Assembly (NCBI GenBank): GCA_039621445.1
Contig: CP154956.1
Location: 90,712,482-90,776,481 of the forward strand
Length of the DNA: 64,000 bases
Direction of reading: 5' to 3'
Origin: Euglena gracilis
Lineage: Eukaryota > Euglenida > Euglenophyceae > Euglenales
Notes under the pieces: generated by a model
The model's input: only the letters and a program-made list of their open reading frames with translations
What the model was told of the DNA's origin: nothing
Databases searched by the model: none
Position numbers and translations under genes: made by a program
Shown: positions 41,065-53,530 of the stretch, in pieces
Position numbering within the stretch: position 1 is the first letter of the stretch
Layout of the letters: every line of letters starts with the position of its first letter

Positions 41065-41635
41065 TCGCTCAGCATCGCCCAGCATCGCCCAGCATTGCCC
41101 AGCATCGCCTTTGGAGCCCTTGAAGGTGTACCTTTTATGACTGCTGCTTTTGCCGCTCTCGCCCACTTTTGGCTACTTTTGGCTATCTTTGGTTGCTTTT
41201 TGACCACTGTGACTACTTTTTGAACACTTTTGCCCACATTTGCTGCCTTTTGACCAATTTTGACTGCTTTTTGACCACTTTTACTGCTTTTTGCCCACTT
41301 TTGCCCATTTCCAACCACCTTTGCGGCTTTTTGATCACTTTTGCGGCTTTTTGACCACTTTTGACCACTTTTGCCTGCTTTTTGACCACTTTTGACAACT
41401 TTTGCTGCTTTTTGACCACTTTTGCCCACGTTTGCTACTTTTTTGCCCACTTTTGGCCATTGTTGCTGCTTTTTGATCACTTTTGCTGCTTTTTGACCAA
41501 TTTGTTGCTATTTGACCACCTTTGCCCCACTTTTGCCTGCTTTTTGACCACTTTTGCTGCTTTCTGACCACTTTTGCCCCACGTTTGCCTGCTTTTTGAC
41601 CACTTTTTGACCACTTTTGCTGCTTTGTGGCAGCA
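41065..41635. repeat. Minisatellites: GCCCAGCATC and TTTTGACCACTTTTGCTGC
   Basis: 41066-41108 has 10-bp GCCCAGCATC units; 41115-41635 has variable 15-24 bp units with TTTTTGACCACTTTTG. Both strands stay open and give Lys/Val/Gln repeats; these are not genes. Confidence 0.9.
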
Positions 41636-41879
41636 CAAGATGTGGTGTGCAGGCCTATGAGATGGCAACATCGAGTGCAAGTTGCAAGCCCCTTGCCGGT
41701 CAGACAAACAGAGACCAAAACAGTTGTTGTGCTGGAGGGTGGAGGGTGGCACCCCTGCAATTGCAACGGGTTGTCGACCAAACACCCCGCCTAGACCAGG
41801 CTGGATCTGCGGCGAGTGTAAGTGTTCAGAGGTTATACCAACAGGGGGGGGAAAAAATGCAACTGGGTCCTTCAAATTA

Positions 41880-42235
41880 TGCAAATCAAAAAAATGCAAA
41901 AAAAATGCAAAAAAATGCAAAAAAAATGCAAAATAATGCAACTTGCATGAAAAACCTGAGAAAAAGCTGGAATATAACAGAGCTTTGCTGCCTAAGATCA
42001 AAAAAAATTTCCAGGGCAAAATATTTTATGCAAAAAAATGCAAAAAAAATGCAAAAAATCCATAAATATGGCAACCAACAACAAAATTTTTTTCCAGGGC
42101 AAAATATTTTATGTAGAAAATGCAAAAAAATGCAAAAAAAATTCAAACATACTGTATGGCAACCAACCACAAAAATTTTTTCCGGGCAAAATATTTTATG
42201 CAAAAAAATGCAAAAAAAAAATGCTAAAAAAAACC
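41880..42235 (+). repeat. AAAAAATGC repeat with three CAGGGCAAAATATTTTATG-type units
   Basis: Tandem AAAAATGC runs plus a ~95-bp unit (TTTTTCC.GGGCAAAATATTTTATG) at about 42000, 42090 and 42180. Confidence 0.85.
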
Positions 42236-42600
42236 ATCTACATCTTGTCCAGCATCGGCATCTTCTCAGTATTTGCAACGTTGTCCGGTGTCTGCATCCA
42301 CTTCATCTTGTCCAGTATCTGCTTCTTGTCCAGCATCTGCATCTTGTCCAGCATCTGCATGTTGTCCAGCATTTGCATCTTGCCCAGCATCTGCACCTTG
42401 TACAGCATCGGCACCTTGTCCAGCATCGGCATCTTATCAGTTTCTGCATCTTGTCCACCATCTGCATATTGTCCAGTATCTGCATCCACTTCATCTTGTC
42501 CAGCATCGGCATCTTGTCTGGAATGTACATCTTGTCCAACGCCTGCATCTTGTACGGCATCTGCATCTTGTCCAGAGTCTGTCCAGTATTCATCCAATGG
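42236..42600 (+). repeat. 18-bp minisatellite ATCTTGTCCAGCATCTGC
   Basis: About 20 variable units. A similar look to a CRISPR array is misleading, as the whole stretch is one repeat with no unique spacers. Confidence 0.9.
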
Positions 42601-43164
42601 CACCCAACCTAGCCAAAATAACCACAAAAGCCCCAAAAAAATTGACCACAAAAGAGCCCCCAAAAAGCAAACCAAAATGACCCAAAAGCCCACTCCCAAA
42701 AAAAAAAGTGCCCAAAAACGCCAAAGATTGTGAAAAATTGACTCGCAAAATCACACAAAAGGCACAAATGGCCCGCCCCCCCCCCCTCCACCCTCCCCCC
42801 CCCTCACCCCTCCCCCCCACCCTCTTCCCCCCCCACCCCCAAATGACCACAAAAAAACCCAAATTGACACACAAAAAGCCCGCCAAACGCAACAAAATGA
42901 CGCCAATGCTTCAAATGACCAAAAAATTCCCAAAAAAAACTCCAAAAGATATGTGCAATGGACCCAAAATCACAACCAGGCACAACATTGCACAATGCCA
43001 TAAAATGCTCATATTGACCCAAACTAGCCTAATATTTGCCAACTCAGTGACAAATAACCCCCAAATTAGCAAAAAATTGATCCATAATGGCCAAAATGGG
43101 TGTAAGACTGGAGAATTGTGGGGAAATTATCCCAGAAATGGGTTTAATTCTTCAAAATGTACAA

Positions 43165-43322
43165 AAAAAATGCCAGCATCGCCCAGCATCGCCCAGCATC
43201 GCCCTGCATCGCCCAGCATCGCCCAGCATCAGAACCCCACCTCTGGTCTCAAAAATTCCAGCATCGCCCAGCATCGCCCAACATCGCCCTGCATCGCCCA
43301 GCATCGCCCAGCATCATCAAAG
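43165..43322 (+). repeat. GCCCAGCATC minisatellite, second array
   Basis: 10-bp units in two blocks separated by AGAACCCCACCTCTGG; same unit as 41066-41108. Confidence 0.9.
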
Positions 43323-43464
43323 GTGCTTGTCGCTGAGCTCTTATCTCTTTAGAGTAAGAGCGAAGCTTACCCCGCAGCCGGAGGGGGGGTCCGCCCCCCC
43401 CCGCCCCCCCCCCCCCTTGGGTAGGTCCGGAAACCCCGGGATTATCGATGTGATTGGATTTGCT

Positions 43465-45600
43465 GGCCCCCAAATTGAATAGCCTATAGGTTAGGGGACG
43501 ATCCTTAGTATCTCCACAGCCCCCAGGTGTACCCGCAACTCCCCGCCAGTCCAGAGATATGGTCCCATCAAAAAAGTTGTCTACCGTTTTTTTTCTGGGG
43601 AAATTGCAGGGTCATTTTGGGGTCAAAAAATCGAAAGATTCAAAGTATCTCGAAAACGCTGGGGAGTTGAGGAAAAATAAAGAGGACCTCCTTACACAAT
43701 TTTGGGACGCCCTATCGATCGGTATGCACGGTTTTTGCCAACTCCTCGCCTAGCCCGAGATACGGCCGTTTTGGGGTTTTGGACCAGTTTTGCCAGTTTT
43801 GGCCATTTCGGGCCCGTTCGGGGCCTGAAACCGTAAATTGGCCGTATCTCGGGCTAGACGAGGAGTTGGGACCCAAACCAGGGGGTCAATCATGAGGTTT
43901 AGGGAGGGGGGGTTGACCGTTTTTTGGGGTTCCCGGGGCCTGGATGTGCGACTTTGGGCCAGTTTTGGGTATTCGGGGGTCGGGAAGCAGGTCGGGTCTC
44001 AAAATTTTGGTTTTTTTGCTCAAAAACACTTTTTTTCACTTTAGAACATCAAAAAAGTGTTTTTGAGCGAAAAAAAATTCTCCGACTCGGACACCCCTGG
44101 CTGGGGCCCGCCCCCCCAGCCACTTGGCCATTTTTGGGTCAAAAAGTCGAACAAATTCGAAATAATTTTTTTTTGCCCAAAACCAAGTTTTTTTGGACCT
44201 CCCGGACCCCAAAAAAGTGTTTTCGAGCCGAAAATGAGCATTTTTTTGACCCCCGGACCCCCGTTTTAGGCCCGAAACCAATGGATTTTGGGTCATTTTC
44301 GGGTCAAAACGTCGAGAAAAAAAATCGAAATTTTTTTGGCCCAAAACGATGATTTTTTGCCTCCCGGACCCGGAAAAAAAAAAAAACAACAAAAAAAAAA
44401 AAAAAAAAAAAAACAAGACAAAAAAACAAAAAAAAACACAAAACCAACCCCCCCCCAACACACCCACCCTCCGCCACCCCACCACCACACCCACACCCCC
44501 CCCCCAACAACACCCCACACAAACCCAATTGTTTTCGAGTTGAAAATGAGTGTTTTTCAACTCCCCGTCCGGCCCGGGCTGGGCAGCCGGCCGCCAGTTT
44601 TGGGTATTCGGGGACACCTGCGGGGGTCCGAGGGCGGCTGGGCGAGGGGGGTCGGGAGGCAAATCGGGACCCAAAATTTTGAAAAAAATTTTCGCGCAAA
44701 AACATTTTTTTTCAATTTGGAACATCAAAAAAAGTGTTTTTGAGCGGAAATTTTTTTTCTGACCTGGACCCATGCCCCCCTGGCTGGGGCCCGCCCCCCC
44801 CCCCCAGCCAGTGGTGTAAACCCCCCCCCAAAAATAAGACCCCCCCTGGGCCGATCGAGCAAAAATCCAAAAATAAGACCCCCCATAAATAAGACCCCCC
44901 CCCTGACGGCGCAAAGCGCCGGGGACGGTGAAAATTTTCCCTGAGAAATTGCCAAAAACCCAAATTTCACACACAAAAATGATGCAATTTCAAAAAAATT
45001 CAGATTCTTGAAGTGCAAAAAACATGCTAAATTTCAACTTACACAAATTTACACATGGCGCGAAGCGCCGAAGGAAATTTTTTAGTGTTTTTGGGAACCT
45101 GAAAATTGATGGTTTTTTTCGGGCCCGGGTCGGTCAAGAAAAAATCCAAAAATAAGACCCCCCCAAAAAAGACCCCCCCTGGAGGTTTCCAGCAACGGAC
45201 CCAAAAATAAGACCCGGGTCTTATTTTTGGGGGGGTTACTCAGCCATTTTTGAGTCAAAAAGTCGAAAAAATTCGAAATTTTTTTTGCCCAAAACCATGT
45301 TTTTTGACCTCCCGGACCCGAAAAAAATGTTTTCGAGCCGAAAATGAGCGTTTTTGACCCCCGGACCCTTGTTTTAGCTCGAAACCAATGGATTTTGGGT
45401 CATTTTCAGGTCAAAAAGTCGAAAAAAATTTTGCCCAAAAAAATGATTTTTTGCCTCCCGGACCCGGAAAAAGTGTTTTTGAAGCGAAAATGAGTGTTTT
45501 TCAACCCCCGGGCTCCGGCCCGGGCCGCTGGGCCGGGCCGGGCCGGGCCTGGCCGGGGTGGTCTCCCAAAGAGCTCAGCTCTACGTCACACCCTGGTCTT
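43465..45600 (+). repeat. Large duplication, copy B, expanded by satellite-like units
   Basis: Matches 40130-41064 but with extra ~165-bp units (44110-44560, 45240-45500), an A/CA-rich insert at 44377-44525 and two further GCTCAAAAACACTTTT/AAAAGTG inverted repeats (44017-44072, 44694-44745). Confidence 0.85.
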
Positions 45601-46639
45601 ATATGGGGGGGGGCGGGCATGGTAGGCTGACACCCCCCCGGTAGCCAATTACGGGGAGGGGTCGCTGAGCTCTTATCCCTTTAGGGTAAGAGCGAAGCTT
45701 ACCCCTGGGGGAACCCCCCCCCCCGACCCCCCCCTCGGGGCCACCTCGGGAACCAGCGGATTATCACCATGATCCCGGCCCCGTTCCCCAAAAAAATTTT
45801 CAGTTGCAGGCGACTGGATTTCTAGTTTCCGAATCACCCGGGGGAACCCCCCAACTCCCCAACTCAACTGGTTTTGAGCCGAAAATGAGCGTTTTTCGAC
45901 CCGCCAGCGTCCCGTTTTGGGCCACTAACCCATTGACTTTGGGTCAAAACCGGGTCAAAAAAGTCGAAAAAAATCGAAATTTTTTTGCCCAAACCGATGT
46001 TTTTTGGCCGCCCAGTCTCGGAAAAACTGTTTTTGAGCCGAAAATGAGCGATTTTTGACCACTTGGCCTCCCGTTTCGTGCACAAAACCCTTGCAATCCA
46101 AAGAGCTCCATGGAGTGGCCGGTATATCCCCTCACCCCCCCCCTCAAAGTGTCCCCCCTCTCGAAGTGGCCAAAAATTTTGGCAAAATTTGGTTTACCCC
46201 CCAAAGTGGTGCATGGGGGATTAAATTACTGTAAACTCAAAGTGGCCATTTTCCTTCGGTGCCAAAGGCGCTGTAGGCCAAATTTTGACCCCCCCCCCAA
46301 AGTGTCCCCTGCCATTTTGGGGTTCAACCAGGTTTTGAATAGTGCTGAGCTCTTAATAAGCACGCACCCACCCTTCACTGACCCCTCCATACCCTCACCC
46401 CAGGGTTTGATATAAGGAGGGCGTACATGGTTTAGGTGGGGGGGTGTGCCCCCCACCCCCCCCCCCTCCTGGCCCGCAGGGGGGGTCCGGACCCCCCCAC
46501 CTGTCCTTATATCGAACCCTGCCTCCCCCTCAAAGTGGCCACCCTCCTTGCACCGTGGGACCCCCGAAATGGCCACTCTGGCAGGGGGACACTTTGGGGG
46601 GGGATCAAATTTAGGCTTTCGGCGCCTTTGGCACCGAAG

Positions 46640-47345
46640 CAAAACGGCCATACCCGGTTTGTTGGATTTCTTCGATTTTTTTGACCCGTTTTTTGACCCA
46701 AACTCAATGGGTTTTGGGCCAAAAAAAAAACAGGCGCTGGGGGGGGCCAAAAAAAAAACGCTCATTTTCGGCTCAAAAACGGCTTTTCCAGGCCCGGGAG
46801 GCCAAAAAAACATCGTTTCGGGCAAAATAAAAAAACTCGATTTTTTTTTCGACTGTTTTTTGACCCGATTTTGACCTAGAGTCCATGGGTTTCGGGCCCA
46901 AAAACGGGGCGCTGGGGGTCGAAAAACACTCACTTTGGGCTCAAAAACAGTTTTTCCGGGTCCGGAGGCACAAAAAACATCGTTTTGGGCAAAAAAAAAA
47001 TCGATTTTTTTCAATTTTTTGCCCCCAAAAAATGGCCAACACGCCTAAGTCAAAACAGGCCAAAACTGTACAAGTGGCCAAAATTTCCCGAAAAATGGCC
47101 GTAACTCGGGCCAGGCGGGGAGCGGCGAAAATTTGGAAAAATCAATTTTTTTTTGACCCCCCAAAAAAGGCCAAGTTGCAAGCCTACCCTGTTTTGGGCC
47201 GTAAATTGGCCGTATTTCGGGCTAGGCGGAAGTTGCGGGGAAATCAAAATACCGGGGCATTCGGAGGGCTTCAATTTAGGTCGCCAAACATTTTCCATTT
47301 TCAAGATATTTTGGAAACATTGACTTTTTGACCCCGAAAACGGCC
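46640..47345 (-). repeat. Satellite-like block homologous to 25830-26540
   Basis: Units GGGAGGCCAAAAAAACATCGTTTCG and CCGTAACTCGGGCCAGGCGG follow in the same order as near 26 kb, so a block of roughly 0.7-0.9 kb exists twice in direct orientation. Confidence 0.75.
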
Positions 47346-47361
47346 CGAAATGGCCAAAAAT

Positions 47362-47910
47362 CAGGGTTGACGTTTTTTTTTGTTCTTTTTAAAAAAAACA
47401 AAAAAACATGTTTTTTTAAAAAACACAAAAAAAATGTTTTTTTTGAAAAAGCAAAAATTGACCTTTTTCCTTGTGAAATCGCCATTTTTTGAGGAAAAAT
47501 CTTCGGGTGTGGTTCGGGTCACGGGGGGGGGGGGGGGGACGGGGGAACACCACATTTTCAGTGGCCAAATTAGGAACCACCGAAAACGAATTATTGGGGG
47601 GAAATCTTTTTGGCTCCAAATCAGCAATCCCCCAACCTAAAATTAGTATTTTAGACAGCATTTTAGACACCAAATTAGGCATCACCAGTCCAAATTTTGC
47701 AAAATTTATGCCTCAAAATTAGGAATCTACCTAAATATTTTGTCAAATTTGGCATCACCGGCCAAGTTTTTTTCAAAAAAAAAACATTGCAAAAAATATT
47801 CCCCCAAACCTCCATGACGTTTTTTTTGTTTTTTTTTTAAAAAAAAACATATTTTTTCTGGAAATAGCATGCTTTTTTTGTTTCAAAAAAAAACCAAGCC
47901 GTCAACCTTG
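47362..47910 (+). mobile_element. hAT-like MITE, CAGGGTTGACG family, 549-bp copy
   Basis: Ends CAGGGTTGACG and CGTCAACCTTG. Flanks GCCAAAAAT (47353-47361) and GCCAAAAT (47911-47918) agree except for one A in the run, consistent with an 8-bp duplication. The interior is shorter than 38032-38712. Confidence 0.8.
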
Positions 47911-48099
47911 GCCAAAATCGGCCAAAAAATGGCCGCAACTCGGGCTACACGGAGAGTTGGGGGGGGAAAATAAACCATGGTTGGATAGGGCATTCCAAGG
48001 GCTTCATTTTTGCTCTCCGGACATTTTCTTTGATTTTGCTTCATTGTCGAGATATTTTGGAAAAATTGATTTTCTGGCTCCTAATTTGGTGTCAAAATC

Positions 48100-49108
48100 C
48101 TAACTTTAGGTGTGGGAATTCCCAATTTAAGGATATCCCCAAAAATTCGGTGATTCCTAATTTAGCCACCAAGAATGTGGTTCCCTCGTGCAGGGGGGGG
48201 GAGAAATTGCACATCGGGAGGTCGAAAATTGCAGTGCAAAAAAATTGCACAAAATTGCACAAAATTGCACAAAATTGCACAAAATTGCACATACCAGAAA
48301 AGCCATACCAGAAACCAGAAAAGCTGCATATTCTGCAAATTTACCCTGTCGGTTCGCCCAAAAAGTTGCAACACAATCAGCCGTGGCAATATGCCATGGC
48401 AGCACTTACGCCATTCATCCTGAACTTGTTCATCATCCAGCGGAAGACACAACAATTCATACTTAGAAATTACCAAGGCACAAAATACGAACCTGTTTAT
48501 AGAATGCCTATTGCTCCTTTGCCAATTGGCCGATTGGGTTTGAAAACTGAATAAACCAACAATAAACAGCCTTTGAACGGAAATTTTCAATTTTCAAATT
48601 TCCACTACGCACATCAGTTTCCCAGCAAACACTACCCCTGCTACCCATATATTGCAAAAACTGGCTCCTACACTAGTCAAGGGGGGGGTAGGGGGGCGTG
48701 TGGGGGTAAATGTCCAGTGCAGGAGCCAGTTTTTGCAATACCTCCAGAAAAAAAAGCCAGTAAGTTCTCAATTGCATCAAAAATTGACATTTTCCAAAAC
48801 AAAATGTCCTGGGCCATGTGCAATTAATTGCACAAAATTGCAAAAAATTGCACATTTCAGGAAAATCGAAAATTGCACAAAATTGCAAAAATTGCACGGT
48901 GCAATTTTTCCCCCCCTCTGCCTCGTGACCCCCCCCCGTGACCGGAACCACCCCCAGAACTTTTTCTGCAAAAAATGGCCATTTCGCATTTCGCAAGAAA
49001 AAAAGTCAATTTTTGCTTTTTCAAAAAAACATGTTTTTTTGGTGTTTTTTTGGGGGGATAAAAACATGTTTTTTTGTTTTTTAAAAAAGACAAAAAAACG
49101 TCAACCCT
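48100..49108 (-). mobile_element. hAT-like MITE, CAGGGTTGACG family, inverted, with an element inside
   Basis: Right end CGTCAACCCTG at 49098-49108. The interior reads as the complement of 38250-38032. The left end is not preserved. It is interrupted at its GGGTCAC region by 48191-48920. Confidence 0.65.
48191..48920. mobile_element. Second hAT-like element type, CAG.GGGGGG..AAATTGCAC ends
   Basis: Left CAGGGGGGGGGAGAAATTGC and right end, whose complement starts CAGAGGGGGGGAAAAATTGC, form ~22-bp inverted repeats. CCTCGTG flanks both sides (48184-48190 and 48921-48927). ATTGCACAAA tandem units (48240-48292) lie near the left end and ATTGCAAAA units near the right. No transposase. Confidence 0.65.
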
Positions 49109-49844
49109 GCATCCAACTAGGCTGACCGCCTTGGCCAAGTCGACAACCAGTCGACGAGATGGGGTGAGTGGGTAGCTGGTGGACAAGTCGGCCGACTATC
49201 CACTCTAATGTACAAACAGGTCAATATCGCCAACTTTTAACCCCCCCCATTGTCCAAATCATCCCAAAACCGGCAAAACCCCACCCAAATGGCTCGAGAA
49301 CCCAATCGGGTGTTTTCTTGTTTTCTTGTCTGCCCCCCCCAAATGAGCCTTTTGCGGGTCCGGGACTGACATATCGCATTAAAATTTGGGAGAAAAAATC
49401 TCTGTTTTGGGGCACTTTTTAGCAAAATTTTACCCTCAGGGGGGGTCGGAAAAGAAAACCTTGATGTCACCCCCCACGTTTAAATTTGTGATCAACACCA
49501 TTTTTTCCATCAAGTCAAAAATTTCTTTGGAAAATTATCGAAAAATGAGCGAGTCTTCGGGGGCTAAGTCAGGCCCCGGGCGGATAATTGGCTATGACGA
49601 TCCCGGAGGTCGTACCGACCTATGGTCGGCCCGACCATCCTGGCCGTTATCGACCACTGGAGGTCAGGCCGACCTGGTCGGCCCGACCTCCAATCAACCG
49701 CATTACCCCCCCCCCCTTTTGAAATTTAAGCCCCTCCCTCAAAATTTGATTCTCTTAATTTGGCTGAAAATGCATAAAAACACATTGGAATGACCTCCAA
49801 ACTGGCAAAAAACGTCCCATTTTTGAAAAAAATTCGATTAGAGT

Positions 49845-50075
49845 TAGGGTTGGGGATACGGTTGGGGTTAGGGCTAGAGTTAGAGTTAGGGTCAGGGATA
49901 CGGGATATGGTTAGGGTTTCGGTCAGGGTTAGAGTTAGGGATAGGGTTAGAGTTAGGGATACGGTTAGGGTTAGGGTTAGGGTTACGGTTGGGGGGAGGG
50001 ATGCAGTTAGAGTTCGGGCCAGGGATACGGTTAGGGCTCGGGTTAGGGTTAGAGTTAGGGTTAGGGACAGCGGTG
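49845..50075 (+). repeat. Degenerate telomere-like array 1
   Basis: TTAGGG units mixed with GATACGG and TTAGAG variants. Confidence 0.9.
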
Positions 50076-50399
50076 TCGGAACAATTTTTTCCCGGGGGGG
50101 GGGGGGGGGGGGAGGAACCGACAAAATTTGGAGCACATCCTTTTTTTCCCAACGCGAAGCGCCGAGGAAAATTTTTTTCATGGCACAACCAAAATGTACT
50201 TTTTTCTGTCCCCCTGGCCCCGAAGGGGCCGAGACACTAACGCCTTTTTTTGAAGTCCAATGCTCCAAAAACTTGAGCTAGAAAGCGAAATCATGGGTAG
50301 AACCCCTTTGGAAACCTCCCAAGGTGAAAGTGGTTTGTGGGGTCCCAAAAACAAAAAGCACCAAAGGAGGGGAAAAAAAGTCGGTTTGTGGCCAAAAGC

Positions 50400-50490
50400 C
50401 AAACCGGACGCCGGGTTTTAGGACAGAACCGGCGTTGGGAAAACCCGTGGGGGGGACGCCGGTTCTGTCCTGAACCCGGCATCTCAAACG
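50400..50490 (+). repeat. GGACGCCGG...CCGGCGTCC hairpin repeat, copy 1
   Basis: GACGCCGGGTTTTAGGACAG and GGACGCCGGTTCTGTCCTGA with intervening CCGGCGTT; same family as 52839-52942, 53655-53790 and 61870-61912. Confidence 0.75.
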
Positions 50491-50524
50491 ACGGTTTAAA
50501 CATCAAGAAGTGCCGTGGGGTTTT

Positions 50525-50771
50525 TTCAAGGATTTTTATTTCGGTCAAAGGCGGCCGAGACGGTAATGGATTTTGCAATTTCATTCTCCAAAAATGTGCT
50601 TTTAACTGGCAAGGTGGCTGCCGAAGGCAGCCGAGACGGTAACGCCCTTTGAACCATTGAACATGGCATTACAAAGAAAAATATCACATTCATGCGGCAA
50701 AAAAAATTTTTCTTTCCAAAATCCCGGGGGGGGGGGGCGGCCGCCCCCCCCCGACCCCCCTGTGACACCTA
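50525..50771 (-). repeat. ~250-bp dispersed repeat with CGGCCGCCCC centre and two hairpin-GAGACGGTAA motifs
   Basis: Inverse of 60880-61130. Includes GGCTGCC-GAA-GGCAGCC (50616-50632) then GAGACGGTAACG, and GGCGGCCGAGACGGTAATGG at 50546. A third partial copy is at 62410-62535. Confidence 0.8.
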
Positions 50772-51598
50772 TGGTTAGGGGTATGGTTAGGGTTGGGGTT
50801 TGGGTCAGGGATACGGTTAGGGTTAGGGATAGGGTTAGGGATACGGTTAGGGTCAGGGTTAGGGATACGGTTAGTGTTCCAGTTATGGTTAGGGTTAGGG
50901 ATACGGTTAGGGTTAGAGTTAGGGTTAGAGTTCGGGCCAGGGATACAGTTTGAGTTTGGGTTGGGGATACGGTTAGGGTTAGGGATACAGTTAGGGTTAG
51001 GGTTAGGGATACGGATAGGGTTCGGGTTCGGGTTAGGGTAAGGGTTAGGGTTAGGGTAAGGGTCAGAGTTAGGGTTAGGGATACGGGATACGGTTAGGGT
51101 TTCGGTTAGGGTTAGAGTTAGGGATAGGGTTAGGGTTACGGATGTTAGAGTTAGGGTTAGGGATACGGTTAGGGTTGGGGTTTGGGTCAGGGATACGGTT
51201 AGGGTTAGGGATAGGGTTAGGGATACGGTTAGGGTTAGGGTTAGGGAACGGTTAGTGTTACGGTTATGGTTAGGGTTAGGGATACGGTTAGTGTTTCGGT
51301 TAGGGTTAGGGTTAGGGATAGGGTTAGGGTTAGGGTTAGGGATACGGTTAGGGCTGGGGATTAGGGTTAGGGTAGGGATACGGTTAGGGTTACGGTTAGG
51401 GTTAGGGATACGGTTAGGGTTAGAGTTAGGGTTAGAGTTCGGGCCAGGGATACGGTTTGAGCTTGGGTTGGGGATACGGTTAGGGTTAGGGATACAGTTA
51501 GGGTTAGGGTTTGGGATACGGATAGGGTTCGGGTTAGGGTTAGGGTTAGGGTTAGGGATACAGTTAGGGTTAGGGTAAGGGTTAGAGTAAGGGGAATT
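50772..51598 (+). repeat. Degenerate telomere-like array 2
   Basis: Over 800 bp of TTAGGG, TTAGGGATACGG and TTAGAGTTCGGGCCAGG variants. Sub-blocks repeat at a higher order (for example the GTTCGGGCCAGGGATAC stretch at about 50930 and 51438). Confidence 0.92.
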
Positions 51599-51644
51599 TG
51601 GGGGTATCCGGGGTGTCTTGTGGCCACTCATTCACTTCATCCAC

Positions 51645-51855
51645 CCCCCCCCCCATTTGACTACCACCCCCCCCCCCTTTATTGTCCCCCCCCCTTTATT
51701 GTCCCTGGGCCCCGGCCGACGGGGGGTTTTTTTGGCCCGGCGAATGAAATTCCTTTGGTACCCCTTTATTGTCCCCCCCCCCTTTATTGTCCGGTCGGGC
51801 CTCCCGGGGGCAGGTCGGTGGGACAATAAAGGAGGGGGGGGGTGGTACCCTAACC
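51645..51855. repeat. Poly-C core element, TTTATTGTCC variant
   Basis: Four direct copies of Cn-TTTATTGTCC (two left, two right of a ~60-bp spacer with TTTTTTTGGCCCGGCGAATG) and one inverted GGACAATAAA before a G run. Confidence 0.8.
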
Positions 51856-52838
51856 CCCTGTTTGGGTGACTTCAGTGGAGCATGTTCCTGGCGGGCGCCG
51901 GCGTCGTAAACAAAGTGAGTCCCGCCAGGCTATGAGGGCTGGAGGTGAAAAACAGTGTTGGGCCAGATCAAGGAACAAAAGGCAAACAAACGGCCAACAC
52001 ACAGGGGGGCCCCCCGCACCCCCCCCCCCTCAAATGACAAAATCCCTTCCGGGCTACTTTGCACCTCCAATCATCCAATTGGGGGGGGGGGGTACCTTGA
52101 CCAATGGCCAATTAGGCTAACCCCCCCCCTAATTGACTAATGGACTGTCCTTGGGGACCCCCAATTACCATGACCTCCCCAAAATGACCCCCCCCAAGTG
52201 GTCTTCCGGGGTCCCCCCCCAGGCTTTTGCTTAAAAAAAGGACCAAACCCCCCCACTGGCTGGCTCCCCCCCCCACCAATCGGCTAGACACTAAAATCCC
52301 CCCCCGGGGGGGGGGTGTCCTCCAAAATTCCTGGAATCCCTCGGGGGGTGGCGCCAGGACCCCCCCCCCTGGCAGCTACCCCCCCCCCAATGTGGTTTAA
52401 TATGCGGCGCCTTTGAGGCCAAAACGCCGCTGAGGGGGGGTCCCAAAAAAAAAAAACGGCGCCGCCTCGGGAAAAAAAAAAAAAAATCCCACCCTGGGGC
52501 TACCGGCAGCAGACCCCCCTGGGGGGGGGGGCTGTCTACCTAGCCAAATTTACTATGCAGTCCACCCCCCGGGGGGGGGGGGTGGGGGTACTAAAAAAAA
52601 CCTCAAAAAAATCGAAAGGTCGGCGTTCCAAAATTCCCAAAAATGCCAAAAACGGGCATTTTTGGCCATTTTCAAAAAACGGCGTCGCGCCGTTCACGGG
52701 AAAAAATTCCACTACCTAGCCCTGCTAGCAGACCCCCCCCCCCCGGGGGGGTCTGCTAGATAACCCCACTAGCCAAATTTGGACTAGCTGCAGTCCAGCC
52801 CCCCCCGTACTGCAATCCCTTTACTACAAAAATAGGTG

Positions 52839-52942
52839 TCGGACGCCGGTTCTGTCCAAACCCGGCGTTCCAAACGCCGGTTCCGTCCGAAGGACGGAAC
52901 CGGCGTTTGGAACGCCGGGCTTTGGACAGAACCGGCGTCCGA
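52839..52942. repeat. 50-bp-arm near-perfect palindrome with GAA loop
   Basis: Arms 52839-52888 and 52892-52942 differ only by one inserted C; loop GAA at 52889-52891. Sub-blocks are GGACGCCGGTTCTGTCC and CGGCGTTCCAAACGCCGG, themselves palindromic. Confidence 0.9.
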
Positions 52943-53075
52943 GACCTCTTGTTTAAGCCGGCGTTTTAGAGACGCCGGGCTCAGGACAGAACCGGCGTCC
53001 CCACCCTTCGGCCAAAGGACACTCCCAGGACCAATCTCCGACCACTTAACTGCAATGTCACACCACTTTGCACTT

Positions 53076-53530
53076 CACCAAATTCCGGCGATCGCGAGGG
53101 TATTTCTGGCTGTGTCAATCGTCCAGGTATAAAATCACCCCTCGATCGAAAGCTCTTTTCATCAGACGACTGGCGATCACCACCAAATTCAGCCACGTCG
53201 CCTGGAGGTCTTATTTTCTGTCAGTGGGGAATCCTAATTTCACAACTCTGGTGCACCCCCAAGGCCCTCAGGTCGTTGATTCGAAGAGGAAAAACGTTTC
53301 TGTAAGGTTTATTAAGCATCTTAAACCAAAAATCACTGAAAATTGCGACAAATTTCGACTCAGATTCTGTCCGATCCGACGATCGCGAGCGTATCTCGGG
53401 CTGCGTGCAACGTTAGGGTACCAAGTTACCCCTCGATCGAAAGCTCTTTTCAACAGACGACCAGCGGTGCTCATCAGACCTTTCCACGGTGCACGGTACT
53501 CTATTTCCAAATCTGGGCCAATTTTCACCA
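53076..53530 (+). repeat. ~290-bp tandem duplication
   Basis: CGATCGCGAG.GTAT, ACCCCTCGATCGAAAGCTCT and TTTCA.CAGACGAC occur at 53088-53175 and again at 53379-53465. Open frames exist in both copies but with no recognisable protein. Confidence 0.8.

Noticed and set aside
41049-41781. Lys/Gln-repeat proteins on the minus strand
   Set aside because: Open in several frames because the 15-24 bp units lack stops; no start context or similarity.
42236-42600. CRISPR-like array
   Set aside because: Units run head to tail with no unique spacers, and there are no cas genes; it is a minisatellite in a eukaryotic intron.
48030-48554. 174-codon plus-strand gene
   Set aside because: It begins in one element and ends in another; the middle is ATTGCACAAA repeat.
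50690-51631. 313-codon Asn/Pro repeat protein and similar frames
   Set aside because: Produced by the TTAGGG-type array.
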